In this document: piece after piece, positions 15,445 through 23,743 of the stretch
How the letters are laid out: each line of letters starts with the position of its first letter
How positions within the stretch are numbered: the first letter of the stretch is position 1
From: Acidilobaceae archaeon
GTDB taxonomy: Archaea > Thermoproteota > Thermoprotei_A > Sulfolobales > Acidilobaceae
NCBI GenBank assembly: GCA_026986415.1
Contig: JALSOR010000081.1
Coordinates: 1 to 36,034 of the forward strand
Reading direction: 5' to 3'
Length of the DNA stretch: 36,034 nt
The notes under the pieces: model-generated
What the model was told of the DNA's origin: nothing
Database searches by the model: none
Seen by the model: the letters and a program-made list of their open reading frames with translations, nothing else
Program-made: the position numbers and the translations under genes

Positions 15445-15791
15445 TTCAGACACCTGTAGAATCTCGTCGGGGGCTCGTCCGCGCTTCTGGTCTGCATCAT
15501 CCAGACCATTACCTCGTCATGGCCGCATTTGGGGCATCTAACCTGTCCTTTGACAACGACGGCATCCGGCGGTGGCTGGCTCTTATCGACAACGACAAGC
15601 CTCTCCTTCGGGCTATGCTTAATCTTGACCTTTATCTTATAGGGGCTCTCCCCCTCTAAAGGCTCAGTATAACCGCATTTGGGACAGTATAGCTCCTTCC
15701 TACCGTTTCTAACCCGAGGTATCATGAGGCTCCCACATTTCGGGCAGAACTTTAGCCCGCCTCTCCTCCTTCTCGCCGACACGCCCGTCAC
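15414..15791 (-). CDS. tfs: Transcription factor S (TFS, TFIIS-like)
   Basis: Archaeal transcript-cleavage factor that rescues stalled RNA polymerase. Two zinc ribbons are present: Cys16/19 with Cys36/39, and Cys86/89 with Cys114/117. The acidic hairpin RSADEPPT (Asp105-Glu106) that reaches the polymerase active site is intact, which separates it from an RPB9-only protein. The 125-residue length includes about 12 basic residues before the first ribbon. GTG at 15791 or GTG at 15782 could start it; both have partial SD sites. It is the first gene of the minus-strand cluster and divergent from pus10. Confidence 0.94.
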   Translation of the reverse strand: MTGVSARRRRGGLKFCPKCGSLMIPRVRNGRKELYCPKCGYTEPLEGESPYKIKVKIKHSPKERLVVVDKSQPPPDAVVVKGQVRCPKCGHDEVMVWMMQTRSADEPPTRFYRCLKCGYTWREYA

Positions 15792-15829
15792 ACCCGTCCG
15801 CCTGCCTGGTTTGACAGTCTCTATGGAAC

Positions 15830-15838
15830 ATTAAATTG
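15830..15838. promoter_or_regulatory. Shared TATA-like element, tfs / pus10
   Basis: ATTAAATTG on the plus strand and CAATTTAAT on the minus strand lie between the divergent tfs and pus10 genes. Predicted starts are near 15859 (plus) and 15809 (minus, 18 nt before the tfs GTG). It is the only AT-rich stretch in the 93-bp gap. Confidence 0.5.
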
Positions 15839-15884
15839 TGCTACCCACCTCTGGAACCCTGTGGGTTCTCTGGCAGGAGGAGGC

Positions 15885-17207
15885 TTGACAGGGGTGGCAA
15901 ATGAGGCTGAAAGCATTACCGGGAAAGCACTCAACGCGCTAAGGAAATACCCTCTATGCGATAGATGCCTCGGAAGGCTGTTCGCACGGCTGGGCTACGG
16001 CTGGTCTAACAGGGAGAGGGGGGAGGCTCTTAAGAGGCTCATAGTGATGGAGCTTCATAGGAGGATGCTGGAGGGTGACGATACCGCTAGAACAGTATTC
16101 CTTGAGCTGGCGCCACGACTCTACCCATACTCCCAGGGCCTCTACGAGAAGCTTACAGGGAAAGAGCTGGGCCCTGAGGCATGCATCATTTGCGGGGGCA
16201 CGCTAGACGATTTCATAAGGAAGGCCGCGGAGAACGGGGCGGCCCTGCTAAAAGCCCATGATATTAGCAGGTTTGTTGTCGGAGTCCGCCTTTCCGGGGG
16301 TATCGATAGGCTTGAGGATGAGATCAAGGCGGCTGTAAGGGCAGAGCACGGCGAGAGTATTAAGAGCGAGATTAGGAGGGAGGTCGGAAAGCTCATCCAG
16401 TCTATCGGCACGGGCCTTACAGTCGACTTCGACGATCCGGAGGCCACGCTTCTAATCGAGTATCCAACTGGGATGCTGTGGCTCCAGGTGAACAGTATAT
16501 TCTATAAGGGTAGGTACTGGAAGAAGGGCCGCCTGATAAGCCAGGCGTACTGGCCAACCCCTACGGGGCCAAAGTATTATAGTATAGAGGAGGCTCTCTG
16601 GGGCCTTCTAAGCCTACACAAGGCCGAGAGGCTCGTGCTCCACGCCTCTGGGAGAGAGGATGTCGACGCCCGGATGCTCGGGACCGGGAGGCCTATGATT
16701 ATCGAGCTGAAATCCCCCAGGGTTAGAAGGGTGCCCGTGGAAGCCGTTGTTAGGGCCGCCAATAAGAATAAGGCTCTCGTAGAGGTGGAGATTGAGGGTT
16801 CAGCCTCTAGAAGAGAGGTCCGCCTTTACAAGGAGGGTGTTGCTAGGACGACGAAGACCTATAAGGCCCTCATCGTGTCGAGATCGCCCTTATCCGATAG
16901 TATTATTAGAAGGATAGAGGATTTCTTCTCCGAAAGGACGATAATGCAGAGAACGCCTAAACGGGTGCTACATAGGAGGCCGGATATACTGAGGAGGAGG
17001 AAAGTCTACACTATAAAATGTAAGCGCATCAGCAACTACACTATGGAGTGCGTTATAGTTGCCGAGGGCGGACTCTACATTAAAGAGCTGGTTAGCGGGG
17101 ACGAGGGTAGGACCACGCCCAGTATGTCGGAGATCACGGGCTCCCGTATGGAGTGTGTCGAGCTCGACGTGATAGGTGTAAAGCACGAGGCGGAGATAAC
17201 AGCTTAA
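15885..17207 (+). CDS. pus10: tRNA pseudouridine synthase Pus10
   Basis: Archaeal Pus10, which makes pseudouridine 54 and 55 in the tRNA T-loop. From the TTG at 15885 it has 440 residues. The N-terminal THUMP-like part holds the zinc cysteines CDRC (25/28) and CIIC (100/103). The catalytic motif GREDVDARMLGTGRP (about 256-270) contains the nucleophile, most likely Asp259. The C-terminus ends YIKELVSGDEGRTTPS, the family signature. GGAGGAGG lies 1-8 nt before the TTG; a GTG at 15861 would be leaderless. L21e follows 42 bp downstream. Confidence 0.94.
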   Translation: MTGVANEAESITGKALNALRKYPLCDRCLGRLFARLGYGWSNRERGEALKRLIVMELHRRMLEGDDTARTVFLELAPRLYPYSQGLYEKLTGKELGPEACIICGGTLDDFIRKAAENGAALLKAHDISRFVVGVRLSGGIDRLEDEIKAAVRAEHGESIKSEIRREVGKLIQSIGTGLTVDFDDPEATLLIEYPTGMLWLQVNSIFYKGRYWKKGRLISQAYWPTPTGPKYYSIEEALWGLLSLHKAERLVLHASGREDVDARMLGTGRPMIIELKSPRVRRVPVEAVVRAANKNKALVEVEIEGSASRREVRLYKEGVARTTKTYKALIVSRSPLSDSIIRRIEDFFSERTIMQRTPKRVLHRRPDILRRRKVYTIKCKRISNYTMECVIVAEGGLYIKELVSGDEGRTTPSMSEITGSRMECVELDVIGVKHEAEITA

Positions 17208-17249
17208 AATACCCTTCGGGGGAGGCTATTTGTTAGAGGTGCGAGAGTC

Positions 17250-17549
17250 ATGGTCAAGCCTCCACGGGGGTACAGGCATAGGACTAGGAAGCTGCTAACC
17301 AAGAAGATTAGAGAGAAAGGGGCTGTACCCAAACTATCCGTAATACTCTACCCTTACAAGGTGGGCGACAGGGTAGCTATCAAGATAGACCCGAGCTTCC
17401 ACTACGGCATGCCCCATAGAAGATTCCACGGCCTGACCGGCGTGATAACAGGGAAACGAGGTAGCGCCTACCAGGTAGAGGTCTATCTTGGCAGGAAGAA
17501 GAAGGTGCTCTTCGTCCCGCCAGAACACATACGGCCCCTGAAGGGCTGA
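17250..17549 (+). CDS. rpl21e: Ribosomal protein L21e
   Basis: Large-subunit protein L21e, 99 residues, the usual length. It starts MVKPPRGYRHRTRKLLTKK and contains the conserved YKVGDRVAIKIDPSFHYGMP and RFHGLTGVITGKRG blocks of its SH3-like fold. GAGGTG precedes the ATG at 17250. In archaea it is typically followed by rpoF and a DUF655 gene, exactly as here. Confidence 0.97.
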   Translation: MVKPPRGYRHRTRKLLTKKIREKGAVPKLSVILYPYKVGDRVAIKIDPSFHYGMPHRRFHGLTGVITGKRGSAYQVEVYLGRKKKVLFVPPEHIRPLKG

Positions 17550-17661
17550 AGCCTCGGGGTAGCCATAGCTTACAGACCGATACTGCTAGCCACTCCTAGG
17601 GAAAGGCTGGCAGTCCAACAGCCCAGAGCCTACACGTATGCGCGTATCCGGGGTGTGGAAT

Positions 17662-18018
17662 GTGACTAGAAAGGTGGTTTCAGAGAAGAGTATAACATGG
17701 GCTGAGGCCATGCGGCTGCTGCAGGAGCGGGTGAAAGATGAGACTTCAGGTGTGGTGCTCATTCAAGAGCGAACCCTCGAGTATCTGAAAACAGTCTCTC
17801 TTCTCGACGCTGAGAATGCTGAGAGGCTTGCTGCCGAGCTCGAAACTGCCGGGATCCCTCGCGATGTTGCCGTGGTGATAGCAAATATCTGTCCTCAGAG
17901 TCCAGGCGAGGTTAGGAGTATACTGGAGATGGATAAGGAGAAGAAGTATGATGAGGAGCTAGTTAATAAGATCCTGGAAATCGTCTCCAAGTACTGTGGC
18001 TCGCAGAGCGAGGCATGA
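17662..18018 (+). CDS. rpoF: RNA polymerase subunit F (Rpb4 homologue)
   Basis: Rpo4/RpoF, which with Rpo7 forms the stalk of archaeal RNA polymerase and binds emerging RNA. From the GTG at 17662 there are 118 residues: TRKVVSEKSITWAEAMRLLQ (the segment packing on Rpo7) followed by the HRDC-like helical bundle with NICPQSPGEVRSIL near the end. GGGGTG lies 6 nt before this GTG; an ATG at 17638 would add eight residues and lacks an SD. Position after L21e is conserved. Confidence 0.92.
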   Translation: MTRKVVSEKSITWAEAMRLLQERVKDETSGVVLIQERTLEYLKTVSLLDAENAERLAAELETAGIPRDVAVVIANICPQSPGEVRSILEMDKEKKYDEELVNKILEIVSKYCGSQSEA

Positions 18019-18151
18019 CTGTTAGCCCATGCATCTCCCACTCCTTTATTAGCCCGTGGGAATCCTATATTGTAAATACTGTGTAGCAGGGAAGCCTAAT
18101 GCTATGAGGCTAGAGTACTCCATCACCAGCATGATGAGGAGTTGTTGGACT

Positions 18152-19039
18152 ATGAGGCCGGGTAAGGGGAGAGATAGGGGTAGGGGGAAGCCTCCCGAGC
18201 AGGCGCAGGCGTACCATCCGGCCCGGGAGGTGACAGCAATAGTCCTCGACTACTTCCCCGAAGGCTACTATGCGGACCCCCACAAGGAGCATAGGAATAA
18301 GCCTGTAGCGCAAGCGTTAGGTCTCAGATCATTCCTACTCTTAGACGGTATCCCTCTAGAACCTGTTGACAGTCTCGAGTATGTGAGCCTGGCAAGGGAG
18401 ATAGAGAGGACGCTCCCAGTCCCGGGTCCTGGCAGGGTTAGGGAGAAGACCTTCAAGCTTGCATGCATGCCGGGGGCTGACAAGAATATCTATTGTCTAC
18501 CGTTAAACGTCAGGGACCCTGCACTGGTACGCCTGCTTGCAGAGACTATAGAGTCTGAGAATCCTAAGGTTACAGTGGTTACCGATCTCAGGGCTTTGAA
18601 GAGTGTAGCCGCAGAGCGGGGGCTCCCGGACAAGATCCTTGTGGTCCCGAGGAGACCGTTAACCTTCAACGACCTGTCTGATTATGCTAAGAGTGTTCTG
18701 GAGGAGGCCGTGAAGAAGGTGATACGTGATAATGAGGATGTCTTCGTAGAGTTCTTTAACATTGCCGAGCCCATAAATATCCGCCTCCACAGCCTGAACC
18801 TGCTCAAAGGCATCGGTAGGAGGACCCTCCTACAGCTCATAGAGAAGAGGCCCTTCAAAAGCCTGGCGGAAGTCAAGAAGATTATACGTACAGACCCCGT
18901 AGAGAGCCTGGCAGAGAAAATACTGGAAGAGATCCGCGGGGAGGCAAAATACTATCTCTTCGTCCGCCCACCGCCCGGGGTCGAGGCCCCCTTCTTCAAC
19001 TACTATGAGGAGGCTCGAAAGAGGGCTAAGAGAAAGTGA
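18152..19039 (+). CDS. DUF655 RNA-binding-like protein
   Basis: Archaeal DUF655 protein, 295 residues from the ATG at 18152. A basic, Gly/Arg-rich N-terminus (MRPGKGRDRGRGKPPE) is followed by an OB-like domain beginning VTAIVLDYFPEGY, then a helix-hairpin-helix region (LLKGIGRRTLLQLIEKRPF) near residues 210-240 that suggests nucleic-acid binding. The gene is nearly always between rpoF and ksgA, as here, pointing to rRNA or ribosome work, but no activity is established to my knowledge. Length is above the family norm because of an insert after the OB part. Upstream ATGs at 18104 and 18131 are possible starts. Its stop overlaps the ksgA GTG by 4 bp. Confidence 0.85.
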   Translation: MRPGKGRDRGRGKPPEQAQAYHPAREVTAIVLDYFPEGYYADPHKEHRNKPVAQALGLRSFLLLDGIPLEPVDSLEYVSLAREIERTLPVPGPGRVREKTFKLACMPGADKNIYCLPLNVRDPALVRLLAETIESENPKVTVVTDLRALKSVAAERGLPDKILVVPRRPLTFNDLSDYAKSVLEEAVKKVIRDNEDVFVEFFNIAEPINIRLHSLNLLKGIGRRTLLQLIEKRPFKSLAEVKKIIRTDPVESLAEKILEEIRGEAKYYLFVRPPPGVEAPFFNYYEEARKRAKRK

Positions 19040-19869
19040 CATGCACTCCAAACCCGCTCCTCTACCCTAGAAGAGTTCTCGCTAGGATTGTAATGCAAAC
19101 CCTGGAGAGCAGTAGGCCACGCAAAAAGCTAGGACAAAGCTTCCTTGTGGACCCCCGAGGCTTCCAGGTTTTCAGGAAGGGTATAGATAGTGTGGGGTGC
19201 GCCGATACTATCATAGAGCTCGGGTCCGGCCCCGGCCTCCTATCAATGCTCATACTCAACAGTTGCAACGGCAAGCTATTATCGGTCGAGGTTGACCGCT
19301 GGCTCGCGTTCGCCTCATGGAAGAACTTGGGGTGCAACGGGAGAGTACAGGTGCTCGCAGGCGATGGGGTGCCGCTTATCGGCATGGCAAGACTCCTAGT
19401 CTCGAACACGCCCTACCATTTGACCGGGAGGATTATAGCTGAGGCTGCAAGGTCTGGCGCGCTCCCCGAGAAGATGGTTTTGGGCATGCAATCTGAAGTT
19501 GCGGAGAGGGTGGTCGCCCGGCCTGGATCCAGAAATTATGGTAGGCTAACAGTGATCTCAAAGCTTTTCTTCGATGTTGAAAAGGTAGGCGTTCTCGACA
19601 GGAGATGGTTCACACCCACGCCGAAGGTTGACGGCGCGGTCCTAGCTTTCAGGAGGAGATTGAGGTGGGAGGAGTGGATGGACGGCTTCGAGGCTTTCAC
19701 TGCCTGCATATTTTCCCAGCGTAACAGGCTTGCCGACAAGGTCCTGGCCAGGTGCTTGTCCACAAGTAGGGGCGCCTTCAGGGATCTTGCAGGGTTCCGG
19801 GTCAGGGATCTTCAGCCCGAGACCATATTAGAGGTGTACAGGGAGTGGGCTCTCGGAGCTTACAGCTAG
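19036..19869 (+). CDS. ksgA: 16S rRNA dimethyladenosine transferase KsgA/RsmA (Dim1)
   Basis: Methylates the two adjacent adenines in the 3' terminal helix of 16S rRNA late in small-subunit assembly. RPRKKLGQSFL is at 28-37, the SAM motif ELGSGPG at 61-67 and the catalytic NTPY (usual NLPY) at 124-127; WFTPTPKVDGAVLAF follows near 195. The 277-residue length is normal. The GTG at 19036 overlaps the DUF655 stop in a GTGA. The 3' end overlaps the Mtq2-type gene by 25 bp, so translational coupling is likely. Confidence 0.95.
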   Translation: MTCTPNPLLYPRRVLARIVMQTLESSRPRKKLGQSFLVDPRGFQVFRKGIDSVGCADTIIELGSGPGLLSMLILNSCNGKLLSVEVDRWLAFASWKNLGCNGRVQVLAGDGVPLIGMARLLVSNTPYHLTGRIIAEAARSGALPEKMVLGMQSEVAERVVARPGSRNYGRLTVISKLFFDVEKVGVLDRRWFTPTPKVDGAVLAFRRRLRWEEWMDGFEAFTACIFSQRNRLADKVLARCLSTSRGAFRDLAGFRVRDLQPETILEVYREWALGAYS

Positions 19870-20456
19870 AGATAGGAGGTATACCTGTCTCGCTGAGCGT
19901 TGGAGACTGCACCTACCCTCCACTCGAAGATTCCCTCCTCGCTGTCAGGCTCTTGGAAAAACTGAAGGATGAGAATCGGACGTATGATAGGGTGCTGGAC
20001 CTGTGCACGGGCAGCGGCATACTAGGCCTGGCGGCAAGCATACTGTTCGGGCCTAAACTTCTAGCGGCTACAGACGTTTCACCATACGCGCTTAGCGACT
20101 CGAGGCTAAACCTTCCACGGACCGCTCTCGTGGTGGGATGCGACTGTGCAGACTGCCTGCTAGGGGAGTGGGACCTGGTAGTTGTTAACCCCCCATACCT
20201 CCCAGAGGAGGAGTATATGGTTAGGGATGGATGTGGCGGTTACAGTGAGAGGTCCTGGTCTGGTGGGAGGAGGCTGCTGGAGAAGTGCTGTGTCGAGAGT
20301 ACAAGTCTTGGAAGAGAGATTGTTTTCGTCTATAGTAGCCTGTCACCGTTCAACATTGAAGAGTGCCTCAAGAATAGAGGGTTCCGTATTGACAGGAGGT
20401 TATCTGAGAAGTTCTTCATGGAGGAGGTTATCGCCGTGCATGCGGTCCGCTCGTAG
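19845..20456 (+). CDS. HemK2/Mtq2-type release-factor methyltransferase
   Basis: Class-I methyltransferase of the HemK family, 203 residues, without the N-terminal domain of bacterial PrmC; this matches archaeal/eukaryotic Mtq2. DLCTGSGILGLA (52-63) is the SAM site, NPPYLP (115-120) the glutamine-binding motif, and WSGG (138-141) is characteristic. The expected substrate is the Gln of the GGQ loop of aRF1, with Trm112 as activating partner (not in this window). The GTG at 19845 has GAGGTG about 8 nt upstream, inside ksgA. Confidence 0.9.
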   Translation: MGSRSLQLEIGGIPVSLSVGDCTYPPLEDSLLAVRLLEKLKDENRTYDRVLDLCTGSGILGLAASILFGPKLLAATDVSPYALSDSRLNLPRTALVVGCDCADCLLGEWDLVVVNPPYLPEEEYMVRDGCGGYSERSWSGGRRLLEKCCVESTSLGREIVFVYSSLSPFNIEECLKNRGFRIDRRLSEKFFMEEVIAVHAVRS

Positions 20457-20468
20457 GGGGAGGCTTTA

Positions 20469-21203
20469 ATGGACAGGCTCAGGCTTGTGCTGGTTGGTGT
20501 TGAGGGTCCCGTTAACCTTGGGATGATAGCTAGGCTTTCCGATAATTTCGACGTTGACGAGCTATACCTTGTTAATCCCAAGGCCAGCCTAGAAGAAGCT
20601 AAAAGATACGCCGTGCACGCCGCGTACAGGCTAGACACGGCGACCATTGTAGAATCGCTAGAACAGGCTATTAGCGATGTTAGACTCTCGATTTGCACGA
20701 GCGCTAAGACGAGCCAGACAAGCATTCTCCGCGAGCCAATCACGCCCTGGGAGGCCGCCGAGATAGCGGCTGCAACCCCTGGAACGGTCGCGATCGTCAT
20801 GGGTAGAGAGAGCGTTGGCCTAACAAGAAGCGAGCTGGCACGGTGCGGGCTCCTCGCCACAATACCTGCCAGCAGCAGATATCCCGTCTTGAACCTTGCA
20901 AACGCGACCGCCATTATGCTGTACGAGTTCTACAAGGCGCGCCGTGGCGGCCCGGCCAGCGGGGAGCCTGTTAGCAGCGATGATCTACGCCTGCTATCGG
21001 CATATGCGAGAGCTCTTGCAGAGTCTACGATTAGCGATAATAGAAAGCTGTGGGAGGCGGCGGTTTCCCTCGAGAGGATAGCGCTTAAGAGTCCCACGAG
21101 AAGGCGTGAGATTAAACTGGTAATCTACCTGCTCGCAAAGGCATGCAGGAGGATAGAGGGCTGTGAGGAGAAAGTATCTCGCTACCTGCAACCCGGGGCT
21201 TGA
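20469..21203 (+). CDS. trmJ: SPOUT tRNA 2'-O-methyltransferase TrmJ
   Basis: SpoU/TrmJ-family SPOUT methyltransferase acting on the ribose of tRNA position 32. The knot motifs are visible: GPVNLGMIARLSDNF (13-27), IVMGRESVGLTRSEL (108-122) and YPVLNLANATAIMLYEFYK (138-156). The C-terminal helical extension (about 170-244) matches TrmJ rather than TrmH. The ATG at 20469 follows GGGGGAGG. The Trm14 gene starts 41 bp before this gene ends. Confidence 0.9.
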   Translation: MDRLRLVLVGVEGPVNLGMIARLSDNFDVDELYLVNPKASLEEAKRYAVHAAYRLDTATIVESLEQAISDVRLSICTSAKTSQTSILREPITPWEAAEIAAATPGTVAIVMGRESVGLTRSELARCGLLATIPASSRYPVLNLANATAIMLYEFYKARRGGPASGEPVSSDDLRLLSAYARALAESTISDNRKLWEAAVSLERIALKSPTRRREIKLVIYLLAKACRRIEGCEEKVSRYLQPGA

Positions 21204-22230
21204 GGATGTAACAGCTGAGGAGGTGGGATCTGTACTTCCCGGCTCGCGGATAGTTGAGGTCCGAGACAAGAGGGGCCGGGTCGTCTTCGAGTCTCCTTAC
21301 GGGGAGAAATGGCTCGCCTCGCTCTACACATTGAGAAGCACGCACAGTATATCCCTGTTACTTCTAGAGGCGAGGGTTGGGAAGGATAGGGGTGCGCTCG
21401 CCAAGATAAGAGATCTCAGCAGGAGCAGTGGGGCGGCAAGGCTTATCCCGGAGGGTGCCAGCTTCGCTGTTAGGGCTGAAAGGATAGGTGAGGGGCACGA
21501 GTATACGAGTATTGATATTGCGAGGTATGCTGGGGACGGGATAGGGGCCGCATACGAGGAGGTGTATGGTGTCAAGCCTCTCGTAAGGCTCGGGGCTCCC
21601 AGCATTGTTTTCCACGCAGAGGTTGACGATGAAATATTCAGGCTCGGAGTTCTCATTGCCGGCGAGAAGAGCATGCACAGGCGGGGCTACCGGGTCTACG
21701 ACCATCCTGCCGCTCTCAAGCCGACAATAGCTTACGGCCTGCTCAGGCTGGCAGGGGCGAGGGATGGGTCCACAATAATGGATCCCATGTGTGGCGGGGG
21801 GACCGTTGCGATCGAGGCCGCGCTACTCTTCGAATCGCCAGAGTCTATCATATGTGTGGACAAGAGTCCCCGCCATATCCGGGGCGCTGTTCTAAACAGT
21901 ATGGCAGCCAGGGTCTCTAGCAGGATAAGATTCCTGGTCCACGACGCTACCAGGCTGGAAGAGAAGATTAGCCCTGGCAGTGTCGACTACGTAGCCAGCA
22001 ACCCGCCTTACGGTATTAGGCTCGGGGACCCGTGGAGTGTGAGACGCCTATACGACAGGTTCCTGCCGAGCCTCCACCGCGTCATGAAGGGCGGGGGTAG
22101 GGCCTCTATTATCACGGCTGACAGCGAGTATTTTGAGAAGGCCGCCAGGAGGGCAGGGTTTAGAGTCCTACACGCGAGGAAGGTACGGCACGGCGACCTA
22201 TGGGCTAGCGTCCTAGTCCTAGAAGCATAG
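21163..22230 (+). CDS. THUMP-domain tRNA guanine-N2 methyltransferase (Trm14-like)
   Basis: A 355-residue enzyme with an N-terminal THUMP region (about 1-155, RRKYLATCNPGLEDVTAEEV) and a C-terminal Rossmann methyltransferase: DPMCGGGT (207-214) for SAM and NPPYGIRLGD (280-289) for the base. This architecture matches Trm14/TrmN, which methylates G6 in tRNA; a COG0116-type rRNA enzyme or archaeal Trm11 is less likely from length and from the DPMCGGGT block. The GTG at 21163 lies within trmJ, behind GGAGGATAGAGGG. Confidence 0.85.
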   Translation: MRRKYLATCNPGLEDVTAEEVGSVLPGSRIVEVRDKRGRVVFESPYGEKWLASLYTLRSTHSISLLLLEARVGKDRGALAKIRDLSRSSGAARLIPEGASFAVRAERIGEGHEYTSIDIARYAGDGIGAAYEEVYGVKPLVRLGAPSIVFHAEVDDEIFRLGVLIAGEKSMHRRGYRVYDHPAALKPTIAYGLLRLAGARDGSTIMDPMCGGGTVAIEAALLFESPESIICVDKSPRHIRGAVLNSMAARVSSRIRFLVHDATRLEEKISPGSVDYVASNPPYGIRLGDPWSVRRLYDRFLPSLHRVMKGGGRASIITADSEYFEKAARRAGFRVLHARKVRHGDLWASVLVLEA

Positions 22231-22238
22231 CTTATAAT
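22231..22238 (+). promoter_or_regulatory. Probable TATA box of L10e
   Basis: CTTATAAT directly follows the Trm14 stop codon and predicts a start near 22260, giving a leader of about 32 nt before the L10e ATG. It would separate L10e from the methyltransferase run. Confidence 0.5.
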
Positions 22239-22291
22239 GGCCCTAGCCCTATAACCATGCTGGAGTTGGAAGCTGGAGAGCGTGTTGAGCC

Positions 22292-22804
22292 ATGCCCTTG
22301 AGACCGGCTAGGTGCTATACACATTTCAGCGGTCCCCCCTACACGAGAAAGGAGTACATCCACGGCGTCCCCCAGCCCAAGATAACAAAGTTCGAAATGG
22401 GTAACAGGGAGATGATGGAGAAGGCGGAGGTTAAAGGGGAGCTCATAGCAGTAGAAGCCGGGCAGATCCGCCATAACGCGCTCGAAGCCGCTAGGATCGC
22501 CGTCAACAAGTATCTCAGCAGCACCGCGGGAGACGCCAACTTCTATTTCAGGATCAGGGTATACCCGCACCATGTGCTGCGCGAGAACAAGATGATGGCG
22601 TTCGCCGGTGCAGACCGACTCCAGGACGGCATGAGGCAGGCTTTCGGGAAGCCCGTCGGGACCGCGGCTAGAGTATACCCAGGCCATATAATACTGGAGG
22701 TTTGGGGCCTGAAGAGGCATATCGAGAACATAAAAGAAGCCCTACGCCGCGGCGGAGATAAGATGCCCATACCCACCAGGATCGTGATAAGAGAGCTACA
22801 GTAA
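22292..22804 (+). CDS. rpl10e: Ribosomal protein L10e (uL16)
   Basis: Large-subunit protein at the foot of the central protuberance, close to the A and P sites. The 170 residues start [21 protein letters not shown] and include the conserved [17 protein letters not shown] and [22 protein letters not shown] blocks. Length is typical of archaea. No good SD precedes the ATG at 22292; a 30-nt leader is predicted. Confidence 0.97.
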   Translation: MPLRPARCYTHFSGPPYTRKEYIHGVPQPKITKFEMGNREMMEKAEVKGELIAVEAGQIRHNALEAARIAVNKYLSSTAGDANFYFRIRVYPHHVLRENKMMAFAGADRLQDGMRQAFGKPVGTAARVYPGHIILEVWGLKRHIENIKEALRRGGDKMPIPTRIVIRELQ

Positions 22805-22932
22805 GGGGGACTGCAGCCTCCAAGCCCGGACACGGCCATCCTTTTATTTGCAGTTGGCCCGATCCACTATCACCTTTCCGGACCCTAACAATCCGCACTG
22901 TTATAGGGGGAGGACCCTTTACACTCCTCGTA

Positions 22933-22960
22933 TGCACTGCTAGCCTTGGGCTGGAGTGCA
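22933..22960 (+). promoter_or_regulatory. Imperfect hairpin over a possible start codon
   Basis: TGCACT pairs with AGTGCA (22933-22938, 22955-22960) and AGCC with GGCT inside it, around a 3-nt loop. The distal arm contains the GTG at 22956 that would begin the next gene. It either hides that start in the mRNA or is a sign that the real start is the GTG at 23025. Confidence 0.35.
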
Positions 22961-23741
22961 CAGATTAATGCTCTGGAATTCCCGGTTCTCTTCTCCGGGT
23001 ATAGTGCTTGGACTGGTGTTGGGCGTGAATGGCTGGAATACTAGATTAGTGGTGGCAGCGCTTATCATAATAGTTCTACTATCTGGAGTAGTAATACTTG
23101 TTAATAATAAGTCGAATAATAATACTAGCAGCATAAGCCCAAAGCAAAACGAGACAACCCCACCCACAGCGTGCAGGGCAGGCTGGGCTCGCAACAGGAC
23201 AGTAATCGTTTCAGGGCTGGACCTTGGAAACGTCTACTATACTATACCTAAGGGCGAAGGCAAGGTTCTAGTCTATAAAACACTCCTGCAATTCCTAACA
23301 GCCGAGAGCATTCTGCCAGCAAACTCCTCCCTCTCAGGGCTCAAGACCCTACTGTCAGAGAACAGCACACTAGCAAAGATCGCATCCCTAGCGGGCAATA
23401 CCAGTATTGTTTCCAGGACAGTAGTGAGCCCGACAGAGGGCTACGAGATACTACTGCCCGAAGGCAAGACTCCCGACTGTATAAAGCCTGGATTGAAAGC
23501 CCTCTACCCGAGAGATTACCTCAAGCTTAAACTAGAGTTCGCCGGGTACAGTAAGATACCATACCCCAGCCCCAACTGGTCATACTATAACCAGAGCCTG
23601 CCCGCCTGGTACGTTATCGGGCCCGACGGCAAGATGTTCTCAACGATATGGGTAGACCCGCAGCTGGGCGTGATAGTCGCTGAGAAGGACCCGTATACCC
23701 TGCACATCTGGGCCCTTATCACTATACAGGTGGGAGGCTAG
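22956..23741 (+). CDS. Membrane-anchored extracytoplasmic protein, unknown function
   Basis: One N-terminal membrane helix (about residues 29-50, LVVAALIIIVLLSGVVIL) followed by an Asn/Ser-rich linker and a soluble domain of about 190 residues, probably outside the cell. There are about nine N-glycosylation sequons and two Cys (in TACRAG and PDCIKP) that could form a disulfide. No family is recognised. The GTG at 22956 gives 261 residues with an unusually long tail before the helix. A GTG at 23025 (238 residues, directly before the helix) is equally likely and has GGTG nearby. It ends 2 bp before dph2 and is probably co-transcribed. Confidence 0.7.
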   Translation: MHRLMLWNSRFSSPGIVLGLVLGVNGWNTRLVVAALIIIVLLSGVVILVNNKSNNNTSSISPKQNETTPPTACRAGWARNRTVIVSGLDLGNVYYTIPKGEGKVLVYKTLLQFLTAESILPANSSLSGLKTLLSENSTLAKIASLAGNTSIVSRTVVSPTEGYEILLPEGKTPDCIKPGLKALYPRDYLKLKLEFAGYSKIPYPSPNWSYYNQSLPAWYVIGPDGKMFSTIWVDPQLGVIVAEKDPYTLHIWALITIQVGG

Positions 23742-23743
23742 CA

